A stretch of 64,000 bases of DNA, taken from NCBI RefSeq assembly GCF_001597725.1, contig NZ_LUTR01000014.1, positions 1 through 64,000 on the forward strand, written 5' to 3'. A program made the translations under genes and the position numbers. This DNA is from Neptuniibacter marinus. Lineage in GTDB: Bacteria; Pseudomonadota; Gammaproteobacteria; Pseudomonadales; Balneatricaceae. The notes under the pieces were generated by a model. It saw nothing but the letters and a program-made list of their open reading frames with translations. It made no database searches and was not told where the DNA came from. Position 1 is the stretch's first letter; each line of letters starts with the position of its first letter. Positions 47,082 through 55,688 of the stretch are shown here, in pieces.

Positions 47082-48140
47082 ATGGACGTCTTGCGGACTT
47101 ATTGCATTACCTTGCTTGTATTTGTTTTTGCTGTTGTTACACCTGTTGCCTATGCAGGCACTATGAGTAACCTTTACAGCGTCGAACTACCCGTTAACGC
47201 AGAAACGCAGGCGCCGACTGATGCACAAATTACTGAAGGTCTAAAGCAGGTCTTGGTAAAAGTATCAGGTAAGCGGTCATTAAATACCCACCCGGCTATT
47301 CGTCAGCAATTACAGGCGCCATCGACTTTTTTACAGCAGTTTAGTTTTACGAGTCGAATCATTGCGGGGCAAAATGTTACAAGATTGCTTCTTGATTATA
47401 ACAGTGCTGCCGTTGACCATTTGATTACCCAAACTGGAGTGAAGCCATTAGGTATTCAGCGTCCTACCTTGTTGGTATGGTTGGTCTCCGATCAGCAGGG
47501 TTATCAAGACTTCGTTTCTGCCGACAGCGTTGAGATTAATCTTTTAAATTCAACTGCTCGTGCTCGGGGTCTACCTATCCAACTGCCTTTGTTAGATTTA
47601 CAGGATCAGACAGCAATACAGGTGAGTGATGTATGGGGGTTATTTGAAGATGCAGTACAATCCTCCTCGACACGCTATCGTCCAGATGCGGTGATTGCTG
47701 CTCGGTTGCAAAAATCAACTTCGGGCATGATTCAGTTGAATGCTATCTTTTTAAAGGATGGAAAGGTTGAGCGACTATCCTATTCAGGTAACGCAGAATC
47801 TGTCTTGACTCAAATGGTAGATACTATATCCGATCAGTTGTTTAATCCCGTTGTTAGCCATGATTTGAGCTATTTTCAATCAGGGGTTGCTGTTAAGGTT
47901 AGTAATATCAATAGTTTAAGTGATTATGTGCAGATAACTGATTTTTTAAAATCCCTTCCGATCGTACGTACACTAAAGCCTGAGAGGGTGATGAGTGGTG
48001 ACGTTGTTTTGAGATTGGAGCTAGATGGAAGTGAACAGCAGCTGCAGCAAGCAATTGGCGTTGAACCTCGTATTCAAGCGATGGATCAGCAATTAGACCT
48101 TAATGGCCTCAATATATTGAGCTACCGTTGGCAAGGTTAA
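47082..48140 (+). CDS. DUF2066 domain protein, exported
   Basis: 352 aa with a signal peptide (about 1-25, VVTPVAYAG) and a periplasmic body with YSVELPVNAETQAP and GLKQVLVKVSGKRS, the markers of DUF2066. Function is unestablished. It is divergent from purM and leads the AI-2E permease and hda genes, a conserved gammaproteobacterial order. ATG at 47082 follows GAGGCAGC. Confidence 0.88.
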   Translation: MDVLRTYCITLLVFVFAVVTPVAYAGTMSNLYSVELPVNAETQAPTDAQITEGLKQVLVKVSGKRSLNTHPAIRQQLQAPSTFLQQFSFTSRIIAGQNVTRLLLDYNSAAVDHLITQTGVKPLGIQRPTLLVWLVSDQQGYQDFVSADSVEINLLNSTARARGLPIQLPLLDLQDQTAIQVSDVWGLFEDAVQSSSTRYRPDAVIAARLQKSTSGMIQLNAIFLKDGKVERLSYSGNAESVLTQMVDTISDQLFNPVVSHDLSYFQSGVAVKVSNINSLSDYVQITDFLKSLPIVRTLKPERVMSGDVVLRLELDGSEQQLQQAIGVEPRIQAMDQQLDLNGLNILSYRWQG

Positions 48141-48159
48141 AACAAATAGGTATAGGGAT

Positions 48160-49260
48160 ATGACGGAATCACAACGCTGGTTTTTTTTAATAATAGCTTT
48201 AGTGCTATCAGGTGTGATCTATCTGTTAGCTCCGATCCTATCACCGTTTTTGATCGGAGCTTTATTGGCATATCTGTCTGACCCTATTGCCGATCGCCTC
48301 GAGGCTTCTGGTTTATCAAGAACTGTTTCAGTAGTCATTGTTTTTATCGCTATGACTGCATTAGTTGCACTGTTGTTTCTAATCTTCATTCCGAAAATTG
48401 GTTATCAGATTCAGACCTTATTAGAACGGGTTCCTCAAGCAATAGTTTTGTTTGAAGAGCAGATTTTTCCTTGGATTCTGAGTACTTTTAGCCTTGAAGC
48501 TTCTGTTTTTGATTTTGCCCATCTTAAAAAACTTTTAGTGGGTGATCTGCAAAAAACGAGCGATATTATGGCGCAATTAGTGGGTGGTATAACGAAGTCC
48601 GGCCTAGCTATTGTTGCATGGGTCGCGAATCTCGTTTTGATTCCTGTCGTTACATTTTATCTGTTACGTGATTGGGATGTTATGGTTGATAAGATCAAAC
48701 ATCTATTGCCTCGTAATCTAGAGACAAAAGTCTCTCTATGGGCATCTGAATGCGATGAGGTGTTGGGTGCTTTTATGAAAGGGCAGCTATTGGTCATGTT
48801 GGCGCTAGGTATTGTTTATGCGTCAGGTTTATGGATTGTAGGGCTTGATCTAGCGCTTTTGGTTGGTATGATCGCAGGCCTTGCGAGTATAGTTCCCTAT
48901 ATGGGATTTATTATTGGTATTGTTGTAGCCAGTGTTGCGGCTTTTATGCAGTTCCAAGATCCTATGGTGCTGGCTTTTGTGGGTGTGGTATTTATTGTTG
49001 GTCAACTATTAGAGGGGATGTTGTTAACACCGCTTCTGGTTGGTGATCGTATTGGATTGCACCCAGTTGCTGTTATTTTTGCTATTATGGCCGGCGGCCA
49101 GCTTTTTGGTTTTGTCGGGATTTTATTGGCACTGCCTGTTGCAGCTGTGGTTATGGTGTTACTGCGTCACCTAAATGAAGGGTATAAGAGTAGTGCTTTA
49201 TACGCGCATGACTCTTCGAGTGATCTTGAACAATCTGAATCGTTAACAAATGACAACTAA
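48160..49260 (+). CDS. AI-2E family transporter (PerM-like)
   Basis: Inner-membrane protein of 366 aa with about eight hydrophobic segments, in the AI-2E/PerM/TqsA family. Landmarks are LLAPILSPFLIGALLAYLSDP near the N-terminus and GLHPVAVIFAIMAGGQLFG near residue 300. The family includes autoinducer-2 exporters and Na+/H+ antiporters, so substrate is uncertain; the position beside hda suggests a housekeeping role. It overlaps hda by 11 bases. Confidence 0.88.
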   Translation: MTESQRWFFLIIALVLSGVIYLLAPILSPFLIGALLAYLSDPIADRLEASGLSRTVSVVIVFIAMTALVALLFLIFIPKIGYQIQTLLERVPQAIVLFEEQIFPWILSTFSLEASVFDFAHLKKLLVGDLQKTSDIMAQLVGGITKSGLAIVAWVANLVLIPVVTFYLLRDWDVMVDKIKHLLPRNLETKVSLWASECDEVLGAFMKGQLLVMLALGIVYASGLWIVGLDLALLVGMIAGLASIVPYMGFIIGIVVASVAAFMQFQDPMVLAFVGVVFIVGQLLEGMLLTPLLVGDRIGLHPVAVIFAIMAGGQLFGFVGILLALPVAAVVMVLLRHLNEGYKSSALYAHDSSSDLEQSESLTNDN

Positions 49261-49954
49261 CCATCCATTTCAAATTCCATTATCCGTTGGGTTGCACGAC
49301 GATGCTCGTTTTGAGAATTTTTATTCTCAAGGTAACGAATTAATATGTGCCAGCTTAAAAGCTGCAGCTCATGCCGAGGGTGAACAGTTCATCTATATTT
49401 GGGGTGGGGAGGGTGTTGGGTGTACGCATTTACTGCAAGCGGTTTGTCATGAAGCTGATCCTGCGGGCACAACGGCTGCTTATCTGCCTCTGGATGAGCT
49501 AAAACATATGGGTGGCGGTATTCTTGATGGTATGGAATATCTTGATCTTGTTTGCTTAGATAGTATCGATGTAGTGGTAGGTGACAAGCAATGGGAAGAG
49601 GCGTTATTCCATTTCTTCAATCGTATTCGTGAACAAGGCAATATATTAATTATTGCCGCAAGTTCTGCGCCGCGATATTTAGGAATTAACTTACCCGATT
49701 TAGCGTCTCGTCTAAGTTGGGGGGTCGTTTTCCAGGTTCAGGCTTTAGATGATGCCACTAAGCTTAAAGCAATTCAGATGCGAGCTACTGCACGAGGGCT
49801 TGAGTTCTCTGAAGATGTTGCCCGGTACCTCCTTCATCGTGCAAGTCGTAATATGAATGATTTAACGTCGTTACTTGATACCTTAGATCAAGCCTCGTTG
49901 AGTGCTAAACGTAAGGTTACTATTCCTTTTATTAAAGAAGTAACTGGGTTGTAA
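49250..49954 (+). CDS. hda: DnaA regulatory inactivator Hda
   Basis: AAA+ protein that, with the beta clamp, stimulates ATP hydrolysis by DnaA after initiation. An N-terminal clamp-binding-like QIPLSVGLHDDARF segment, a Walker A variant in GGEGVGCTHLLQA (about 47-59), Walker B in LVCLDSID (about 99-106) and a sensor-2 region ASRNMNDLTSLLDTLD (about 198-213) fit Hda. 234 aa. It starts inside the end of the AI-2E gene. Confidence 0.95.
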   Translation: MTTNHPFQIPLSVGLHDDARFENFYSQGNELICASLKAAAHAEGEQFIYIWGGEGVGCTHLLQAVCHEADPAGTTAAYLPLDELKHMGGGILDGMEYLDLVCLDSIDVVVGDKQWEEALFHFFNRIREQGNILIIAASSAPRYLGINLPDLASRLSWGVVFQVQALDDATKLKAIQMRATARGLEFSEDVARYLLHRASRNMNDLTSLLDTLDQASLSAKRKVTIPFIKEVTGL

Positions 49955-50114
49955 ACTGGCTTTTAGAGCAGGCCACGATTGGTAATTTCCCTCCCCCTTT
50001 TTTGCTCTAGCTTTCCTAATTTCTTTCTGGCTTTTCATAAAGCTGTCATTATTATCTGTGAAGCTCCTTTATGTAGAGTTCTAATTTCATTAGGGCGCTT
50101 TTCTTGGAGGTTAT

Positions 50115-50483
50115 ATGGCGAAGAATCATCTTTCTGAAAAATTGCAGAAAAAGATAGACAAAGAAAAGGTGTTGATTAAAGAGAACAATGTTCGTTTTAC
50201 GGTGACACACCTGAGTCCTAAAGGAAAAGTACTAGGCCGTGAATGGTATAAAGGTTTTACGGCGGTGACGGATAAGCGTTTAATATTGGTTTCAAATAGT
50301 GTTAAGTTTCTCAATCTAAAAGGCGGTGATGATCGTTTTTCTACTGCAAAGTTTATTGAAGATAATGTTGCATGTTTAGAGGTTGAGTATTTTAAAGAGA
50401 TTGGTAGTCATCGTTGCGTTGAATTTCATATATATACAGATAAAGTCGATAAGTTTTTAAAGCAGATCGAGAAATTATCTTAA
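50115..50483 (+). CDS. Small PH-like protein, unknown
   Basis: 122 aa, lysine rich, without membrane segments. A charged N-terminal helix (1-22) precedes a beta-rich domain in which GFTAVTDKRLILVSNSVKF (about 53-72) resembles the strand pattern of bacterial PH-like domains. No catalytic motif. The ATG has GGAGG four bases upstream. It is monocistronic between hda and a pseudouridine synthase gene, followed by a terminator. Assignment to a PH fold is my inference. Confidence 0.7.
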   Translation: MAKNHLSEKLQKKIDKEKVLIKENNVRFTVTHLSPKGKVLGREWYKGFTAVTDKRLILVSNSVKFLNLKGGDDRFSTAKFIEDNVACLEVEYFKEIGSHRCVEFHIYTDKVDKFLKQIEKLS

Positions 50484-50491
50484 GTATTATC

Positions 50492-50520
50492 TAGGCGGGG
50501 TCTCTTCCTGCCTATATTTT
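50492..50520 (+). terminator. Probable rho-independent terminator
   Basis: TAGGCGGG (50492-50499) and CCTGCCTA (50507-50514) pair over eight positions with one mismatch, then TATTTT. It ends the small PH-like gene. Confidence 0.6.
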
Positions 50521-50591
50521 CCCTGCTTCCTCAAGTAAACAACTCCCTTCCTTGATAAATATAATCAACTCCCGCATTATTCCGCTTTTTT

Positions 50592-51293
50592 ATGGGGCTT
50601 TGCGTGTATCAGATCATTGATCAAACAGACGATCTTCTTGTGATTAACAAATCTCAGGGGGTTAGTGTCCATAAAGACCAGAATGACACTGGTTTAACTA
50701 TGCAGTTAAAAGATGATCTTAAATTAGATGAACTTTATCTCATACATCGATTAGATAAAGTCACATCAGGCCTTTTGCTCTTTGCGAAACAGGCGAAAGC
50801 TGCGGCGGCACTCTCTGCGCTATTCCGGGAGCGTAAAGTCACTAAGTATTATCTTGCGATATCCGCAAAAAAGCCTCGCCGAAAGCAAGGTGCTATCATT
50901 GGCGATATGGTCAAGGCGAGACGGGGCAGCTGGAAGCTTTTGTTGAGCAAAGAAAACCCCGCGATTACCCAGTTTTTTAGTACCTCACTAGCTCCGGGGT
51001 TCCGTCTGTTTATCATAAAACCATATACAGGAAAGACCCACCAAATTCGTGTAGCTTTAAAAAGTGAAGGTTCACCAATATTAGGTGATCAGCTTTATGC
51101 GGGTTTGGAATCTGATCGGGTTTATCTACATGCTTTTAGTTTGAGTTTTAGCTACGACAATCAACAGTATAATTACTCCTGCTTGCCTAACGAAGGAGAG
51201 CTGTTTGGCAGTGATTTTAAACGAGTAGTTAGTGATTTTTTCGAGCACCCAGACCAATTAAAATGGCCAAAAATAACGACTAATAAAAGGTAA
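50592..51293 (+). CDS. RluA-family pseudouridine synthase (TIGR01621-like)
   Basis: Converts uridine to pseudouridine in RNA. The catalytic Asp is in the IHRLDKVTSGLLLFAK motif (about residues 51-66); GKTHQIRVAL (about 147-156) and GDQLYAG follow. It lacks an S4 domain and is short (233 aa), like TIGR01621 members whose target site is unknown. The start is ATG at 50592 or GTG at 50604. It is followed within six bases by the zinc-ribbon gene. Confidence 0.9.
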   Translation: MGLCVYQIIDQTDDLLVINKSQGVSVHKDQNDTGLTMQLKDDLKLDELYLIHRLDKVTSGLLLFAKQAKAAAALSALFRERKVTKYYLAISAKKPRRKQGAIIGDMVKARRGSWKLLLSKENPAITQFFSTSLAPGFRLFIIKPYTGKTHQIRVALKSEGSPILGDQLYAGLESDRVYLHAFSLSFSYDNQQYNYSCLPNEGELFGSDFKRVVSDFFEHPDQLKWPKITTNKR

Positions 51294-51298
51294 TAATG

Positions 51299-51517
51299 AT
51301 GAGTGATAATGAACGCATTGAACGTGATTTTAACCTTCGCGATGAAGATGAGAAAAAGGCTTTCCTTGAGGAAACTTGGTGTGATAACTGCCAAGAGGTC
51401 AATCTTGGAATGAAAAATCCAATAGAGTATGAGCAAAACGATATTATCTTTATTGAAGGTAAATGTCGTAAATGTGGAAATATTATTCTGACTGAGATTA
51501 CAGAAGAAGAGTTTTAA
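51299..51517 (+). CDS. Small zinc-ribbon protein
   Basis: 72 aa, acidic, with two cysteine pairs CDNC (about 28-31) and CRKC (about 56-59) that should bind one zinc. A charged helix precedes the ribbon; the end is EITEEEF. No family name is certain. ATG codons at 51296 and 51299 are adjacent; AAAGG at 51286-51290 favours 51299 slightly. It lies between the pseudouridine synthase and tcdA genes, both for RNA modification, so an RNA-linked role is possible but unproven. Confidence 0.75.
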   Translation: MSDNERIERDFNLRDEDEKKAFLEETWCDNCQEVNLGMKNPIEYEQNDIIFIEGKCRKCGNIILTEITEEEF

Positions 51518-51572
51518 GTTAATTAAGTGTTTGAACTGCGTTTTAGATTTAGCACAAGTTAGGGGAAGATTG

Positions 51573-52382
51573 TTGTCCAGCGATTTTGAGAATAGATTTG
51601 GTGGTACGCGTCGCTTATACGGTACTGATGTTGTCGATATGTTTAGTCGTGCGCATATCTGCGTTATTGGTATTGGTGGAGTCGGCTCCTGGGTTGCTGA
51701 AGCGCTTGCACGCACTGCGGTTGGGAAGATAACACTGATCGATTTAGATGATATCTGTATTACTAATGTTAATCGCCAGATTCATGCATTAGATGGCAAT
51801 ATTGGTCGTTCTAAAGTTGAAGCTATGGCTGAGCGGATTAAGCTGATTAATCCTGCATGTCATGTGAATGAGGTTGATGATTTTATTACCCTTGAAAATA
51901 TTCCCGAGCTGATTACTAGTGATTTCGACTATGTGATCGATGCCATTGATAGCGTGAAAGAAAAAGCCGCTTTAATCTCCCATTGTGGCTATCGAAAGAT
52001 CCCTATTATTACTGTAGGCGGAGCGGGTGGACAAACAGATCCGACGAGAATTGAGATCTGCGACCTATCCAAAACCAGCCATGACCCACTTGCCGCTAAA
52101 GTACGTTCACTATTACGTAGGAACTATCAGTTTAGTAAAAGCGGTAGACGCTTTTCGGTGGACTGCGTGTATTCGACTGAGCAGCTAGTATATCCACAGC
52201 CTGACGGTTCCGTTTGTGCACAAAAAAGTATTACGGATGGAAATACCCGTTTAGATTGCTCGGGCGGTTTTGGCGCATCAACCTGTGTGACAGCCAGCTT
52301 CGGTTTTGCGGCAGTTGCTAGAGTGTTGGATAAAATGAAAAAACGTTGGGAGAGGGATCAAGCTCGCTTGCATGATGTGTAA
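51573..52382 (+). CDS. tcdA: tRNA threonylcarbamoyladenosine dehydratase
   Basis: E1-like ATP-dependent enzyme that cyclises t6A37 of tRNA to ct6A. Nucleotide loop VIGIGGVGSW (about 25-34), LIDLDDICITNVNRQ (about 52-66), GGAGGQTDP and CSGGFGASTCVTASFGF are diagnostic for TcdA/CsdL. An in-frame opening exists from 51531, but TTG at 51573 follows GGGGA by six bases and gives 269 aa, matching the E. coli length. It ends at a convergent terminator region facing pheA. Confidence 0.93.
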   Translation: MSSDFENRFGGTRRLYGTDVVDMFSRAHICVIGIGGVGSWVAEALARTAVGKITLIDLDDICITNVNRQIHALDGNIGRSKVEAMAERIKLINPACHVNEVDDFITLENIPELITSDFDYVIDAIDSVKEKAALISHCGYRKIPIITVGGAGGQTDPTRIEICDLSKTSHDPLAAKVRSLLRRNYQFSKSGRRFSVDCVYSTEQLVYPQPDGSVCAQKSITDGNTRLDCSGGFGASTCVTASFGFAAVARVLDKMKKRWERDQARLHDV

Positions 52383-52404
52383 TGTGAAGGGGTGGGTGAG
52401 TTAA

Positions 52405-52452
52405 AGCGTAGCCCATATTACAAAAGGGGGTTACGCTGGCTTAGATTTTTTG
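52405..52452 (+). terminator. Probable rho-independent terminator of tcdA
   Basis: AGCGTAGCCC (52405-52414) pairs with GGGTTACGCT (52428-52437) with one G-T pair; a run of six T follows at about 52446-52451. It lies between convergent tcdA and pheA. Confidence 0.55.
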
Positions 52453-52493
52453 AGTGTTAGATGTTCGGAGCTTATATGCTCTAGGAGTACAGC

Positions 52494-53363
52494 TTATTCA
52501 ATAATCTGATCATCACGTAGACGGAATGGATGCCAAGGGTAAGTTCCCATAATACGTACTTCCTTAGCAAAGAAATCTAACTCTTGAAGAGCATATTTCA
52601 TAGACTCTTGATAAGGGTGTCCTTCAACGTCAAGGTGAAAACTGGTGGCGGTCATCGTATCTGATGCCATATAGCTTTCAAGTTTCAACATATTAACGCC
52701 GTTAGTTGAAAACCCTCCTAGCGCCTTATAAAGGGCGGCGGGGATGTTTCTGACGGTAAACATGATTGAGGTCATGAAGCGTACATCTGGTTTTAACTCA
52801 GGCATATGACTATCGCGTGCCAAAATCATAAAACGTGTAGTGTTACCCGATTTATCCTGAAAATTATCACGCAGAATATTAAGGTCGTAAAGTTCTGCGG
52901 CTAGGCTAGATGCGATGGCAGCTAGACCTTTGTTATTCGGATTTACACTGAGGTCAGCAGCGGCTCCTGCCGTATCAAGGCTGGCAATCGGTTCTATGCC
53001 AAGCTCGGCAATATTGCCGTAACATTGTGCGAGAGCTTGGGGGTGAGATGATACCGCTGTAATTTCACTTATTTTGCTGCCTTTGGGCGCAAGCAAGCAG
53101 TGATTGACCGGTTCGAAATGTTCACCAACAATGTGAAGTTTCGTTTGTGGCATTAAGCGATAGATCTCTTCTACTCGCCCCGCAGTAGAGTTCTCTAATG
53201 GGATCATTGCAAATCGCGCTTTTCCGCTATCCACCATAAACATCGCATCAGCAAAGGTATGGCATGCTTTTGCTTCTAGCTCTGGGTAAGCTTTACGACA
53301 GGATAAGTGGGAATAGGCTCCTGGGACACCTTGGTAAGCGATTATTGCTGGTAGATCGGTCAT
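52494..53363 (-). CDS. pheA: Prephenate dehydratase (monofunctional)
   Basis: Makes phenylpyruvate for phenylalanine synthesis. Two lobes with YQGVPGAYSH at the start (about 10-19), PLENSTAGRVEEIYRLM (about 56-72) and NTTRFMILAR (about 176-185, the TRF catalytic segment), then a C-terminal ACT domain (about 196-280) with the ESYMA phenylalanine-binding motif. 289 aa, without a chorismate mutase domain, unlike E. coli PheA. It is transcribed alone. Confidence 0.94.
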   Translation of the reverse strand: MTDLPAIIAYQGVPGAYSHLSCRKAYPELEAKACHTFADAMFMVDSGKARFAMIPLENSTAGRVEEIYRLMPQTKLHIVGEHFEPVNHCLLAPKGSKISEITAVSSHPQALAQCYGNIAELGIEPIASLDTAGAAADLSVNPNNKGLAAIASSLAAELYDLNILRDNFQDKSGNTTRFMILARDSHMPELKPDVRFMTSIMFTVRNIPAALYKALGGFSTNGVNMLKLESYMASDTMTATSFHLDVEGHPYQESMKYALQELDFFAKEVRIMGTYPWHPFRLRDDQIIE

Positions 53364-53570
53364 AGTATTTAATCTATCAATGTAAAACGAGGTGCGTATT
53401 ATTACACAGAGACAAGCTCTCTGTTACTGTTCAAATGGGTTTAATTACGTGTTTCTGTTCCTTTGTATAGGTAAATAGCACAACCTTATGATCGCTTTTA
53501 ATCTATTATGCCCTTTTATTTTAAATGTATTGGCTAAATCACAATTAATGGGCCATTGCTGTTTATTCTG

Positions 53571-55682
53571 ATGAGTACCTCTTTAATGATACATCGATTA
53601 CTGATGGCACTAATTTTTCTAGTATTTACTTTATTGTTCACTTGGCAAGTGGTTAATGTGACTCGTGACTGGACGTTACAGCGTTTACATGACCAAGGTT
53701 CTGCTGAGTTACTCAAGGTGATTACCGAGCTTCGAGTCGCTTTAGGCGAGTATCGTTACTTACCGTTTCTTATTTCACAAAATGTGAGCGTGAAAGAGTT
53801 ACTTACTTTTTCTAAATCCGAAAAAAGCGCTGAAGTGAGTTTATACCTTGAGCAAACGAATCTTGTTGCAGGTTCCTCCTCACTTTTTTTATTAAACACT
53901 GAAGGTAGGGCGCTGGCTTATAGTCATTGGCGAGATGAAGAGGATTTTTTTCAGCGCTCCCATAATAATCAAGCTTATTTTCAACAGGCGAGTGATGGCC
54001 ATCGGGGCAGACAATTTAGTTTAAATGTAGATACAAAACGTCCTGCCTATTTTTTGTCTTCCCCTATTTATGAGGGCACCCGTTTTATTGGCGCAGCAGT
54101 CGTCCGAATTGAGTTGCAAAACTTAGTGCAAAAGCTTCGTTCGGTTGAAACTGTGCTTATTACTGATAACAAAGGAACCTTATTTTTCTCTACGGGTTCT
54201 TTTCAACGTTTTGAAAACCTCCAAGCTCAAGCGCGTATATATCCACATGAATTAAGCAATGGTGTAACTACCACTTTGTGGGAGAAAGAGAAACACCATT
54301 GGCTTGCACGCTCTGTCGCACTTGACGACTTAGCGTGGGAGGTGACGGTTTTAAATGATACCGATGTGGTTAATAAAAATATTCGTAATGCAACGCTGTT
54401 TTCATTTGGTGGTTGTGTCGCTTTTGGTTTGCTTATGCTGTTGTTTAGAGAACGGCAGTTAAAGCTACGATCTCAGAATGAAACGAGACAAGCATTAGCG
54501 CGAAATGAAGCGCAGCAGAAAGCGATTATTAACCATGCTCAAGTTGGTTTACTGTTAATCGATAGTCAGGGTTTAATACGCTTTGCAAATAAAATGGCGT
54601 TACAGCAGTTTGCGGTAATGATGAAGGTGATTATCAACCGTCCCATTGCGGAGATGGTGGTAGCTGACGGTGATCCGTTAGTGAATCGGCTTCTGACTAA
54701 TTTAGATTGGGATAGTTTCTCGCCATTGATTGGCTACGAATCGGTAGGCGTTAGAGGAGACGGTACTGAATTCCCCTTAATGATCTCTGTCCGAAAAATG
54801 TTGCCAGAACAGTCTCCCTCTTTACGTGACTTAGCGCTTGAAAAAGATGAAGCAAAGCGGTTTTTGGTAACGGTTATTGATATATCCCGCCGTAAAGGCT
54901 TAGAAATGGAACTTAAACGGGCCAATAATTCGTTAGAAACTAAGGTTGAAGAGCGGACAAAGGCCTTAAGCGAAGCGCAAAATGAATTGATTCAGGCCGG
55001 AAAAATGGCTGCATTAGGGCGTATGTCCACGGCCGTTGCTCATGAACTTAACCAGCCTTTAACAGCGATTCGGAATTATGTGGCGATCTGTAAGCAGCTG
55101 TTGAACCAACCAGAGATGTTAACCGAAAATCTATCTGAAATTGATCTACTAACACAGCATATGGCTCAAATTACCTCCCAATTAAAAACCTATGCTTATA
55201 AAAAACCTGAGGATAAAAAGCCGGTTTCTATTCAGATGGTGGTTGAGCATTCATTGCTACTGTTTAAGCAACGTATTGTCGATGATCAAGTTGAATTAAC
55301 GACGCAACTGCCGGGAAATACATTATACGTCTTGGGCGACAATGCTCGTTTAGAGCAAGTGATAGTTAATCTGGTTAATAATGCTTTAGATGCTATGGGT
55401 ACAAGCGCTGAGCGGAAGTTGAGTATAGAGGTGACCTATGGCGATAAGGTTATTATTTCGATCAGTGATTCGGGAATGGGTATTGCTGCTGATTTATTGG
55501 ATAGCTTATTTGATCCATTTGTTACCTCTAAAAAGATTGGTGATGGATTAGGGTTAGGGCTAGCTATTGTGAAATCTATTATTCGTGATCTAGAAGGTGA
55601 TATAGAAGTAGGGGAGAGCCCGCTAGGTGGAGCCTCTTTTACGGTGAAATTACCTCTTTTCTCGGTTTCGGAAGATCATTAA
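53571..55682 (+). CDS. dctB: DctB-like sensor histidine kinase
   Basis: Membrane sensor kinase of about 703 aa. Two transmembrane helices (about 10-28 and 275-295) border a periplasmic double-Cache-like domain of about 240 residues; then a PAS segment (about 320-440), a coiled coil and the kinase core. The phosphorylated histidine is H491 in AHELNQPLTAIRNY, and the ATPase has VNLVNNALDAMG, SDSGMGIA and GDGLGLGLAI. HELNQPL is typical of DctB-type kinases. ATG at 53571 is chosen over an in-frame TTG at 53556. It pairs with the response regulator seven bases downstream. Confidence 0.9.
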   Translation: MSTSLMIHRLLMALIFLVFTLLFTWQVVNVTRDWTLQRLHDQGSAELLKVITELRVALGEYRYLPFLISQNVSVKELLTFSKSEKSAEVSLYLEQTNLVAGSSSLFLLNTEGRALAYSHWRDEEDFFQRSHNNQAYFQQASDGHRGRQFSLNVDTKRPAYFLSSPIYEGTRFIGAAVVRIELQNLVQKLRSVETVLITDNKGTLFFSTGSFQRFENLQAQARIYPHELSNGVTTTLWEKEKHHWLARSVALDDLAWEVTVLNDTDVVNKNIRNATLFSFGGCVAFGLLMLLFRERQLKLRSQNETRQALARNEAQQKAIINHAQVGLLLIDSQGLIRFANKMALQQFAVMMKVIINRPIAEMVVADGDPLVNRLLTNLDWDSFSPLIGYESVGVRGDGTEFPLMISVRKMLPEQSPSLRDLALEKDEAKRFLVTVIDISRRKGLEMELKRANNSLETKVEERTKALSEAQNELIQAGKMAALGRMSTAVAHELNQPLTAIRNYVAICKQLLNQPEMLTENLSEIDLLTQHMAQITSQLKTYAYKKPEDKKPVSIQMVVEHSLLLFKQRIVDDQVELTTQLPGNTLYVLGDNARLEQVIVNLVNNALDAMGTSAERKLSIEVTYGDKVIISISDSGMGIAADLLDSLFDPFVTSKKIGDGLGLGLAIVKSIIRDLEGDIEVGESPLGGASFTVKLPLFSVSEDH

Positions 55683-55688
55683 AAGGTT

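Noticed and set aside
51173-51715. 180-codon minus-strand open frame
   Set aside because: It runs antisense across the pseudouridine synthase, zinc-ribbon and tcdA genes, which are all well supported on the plus strand.
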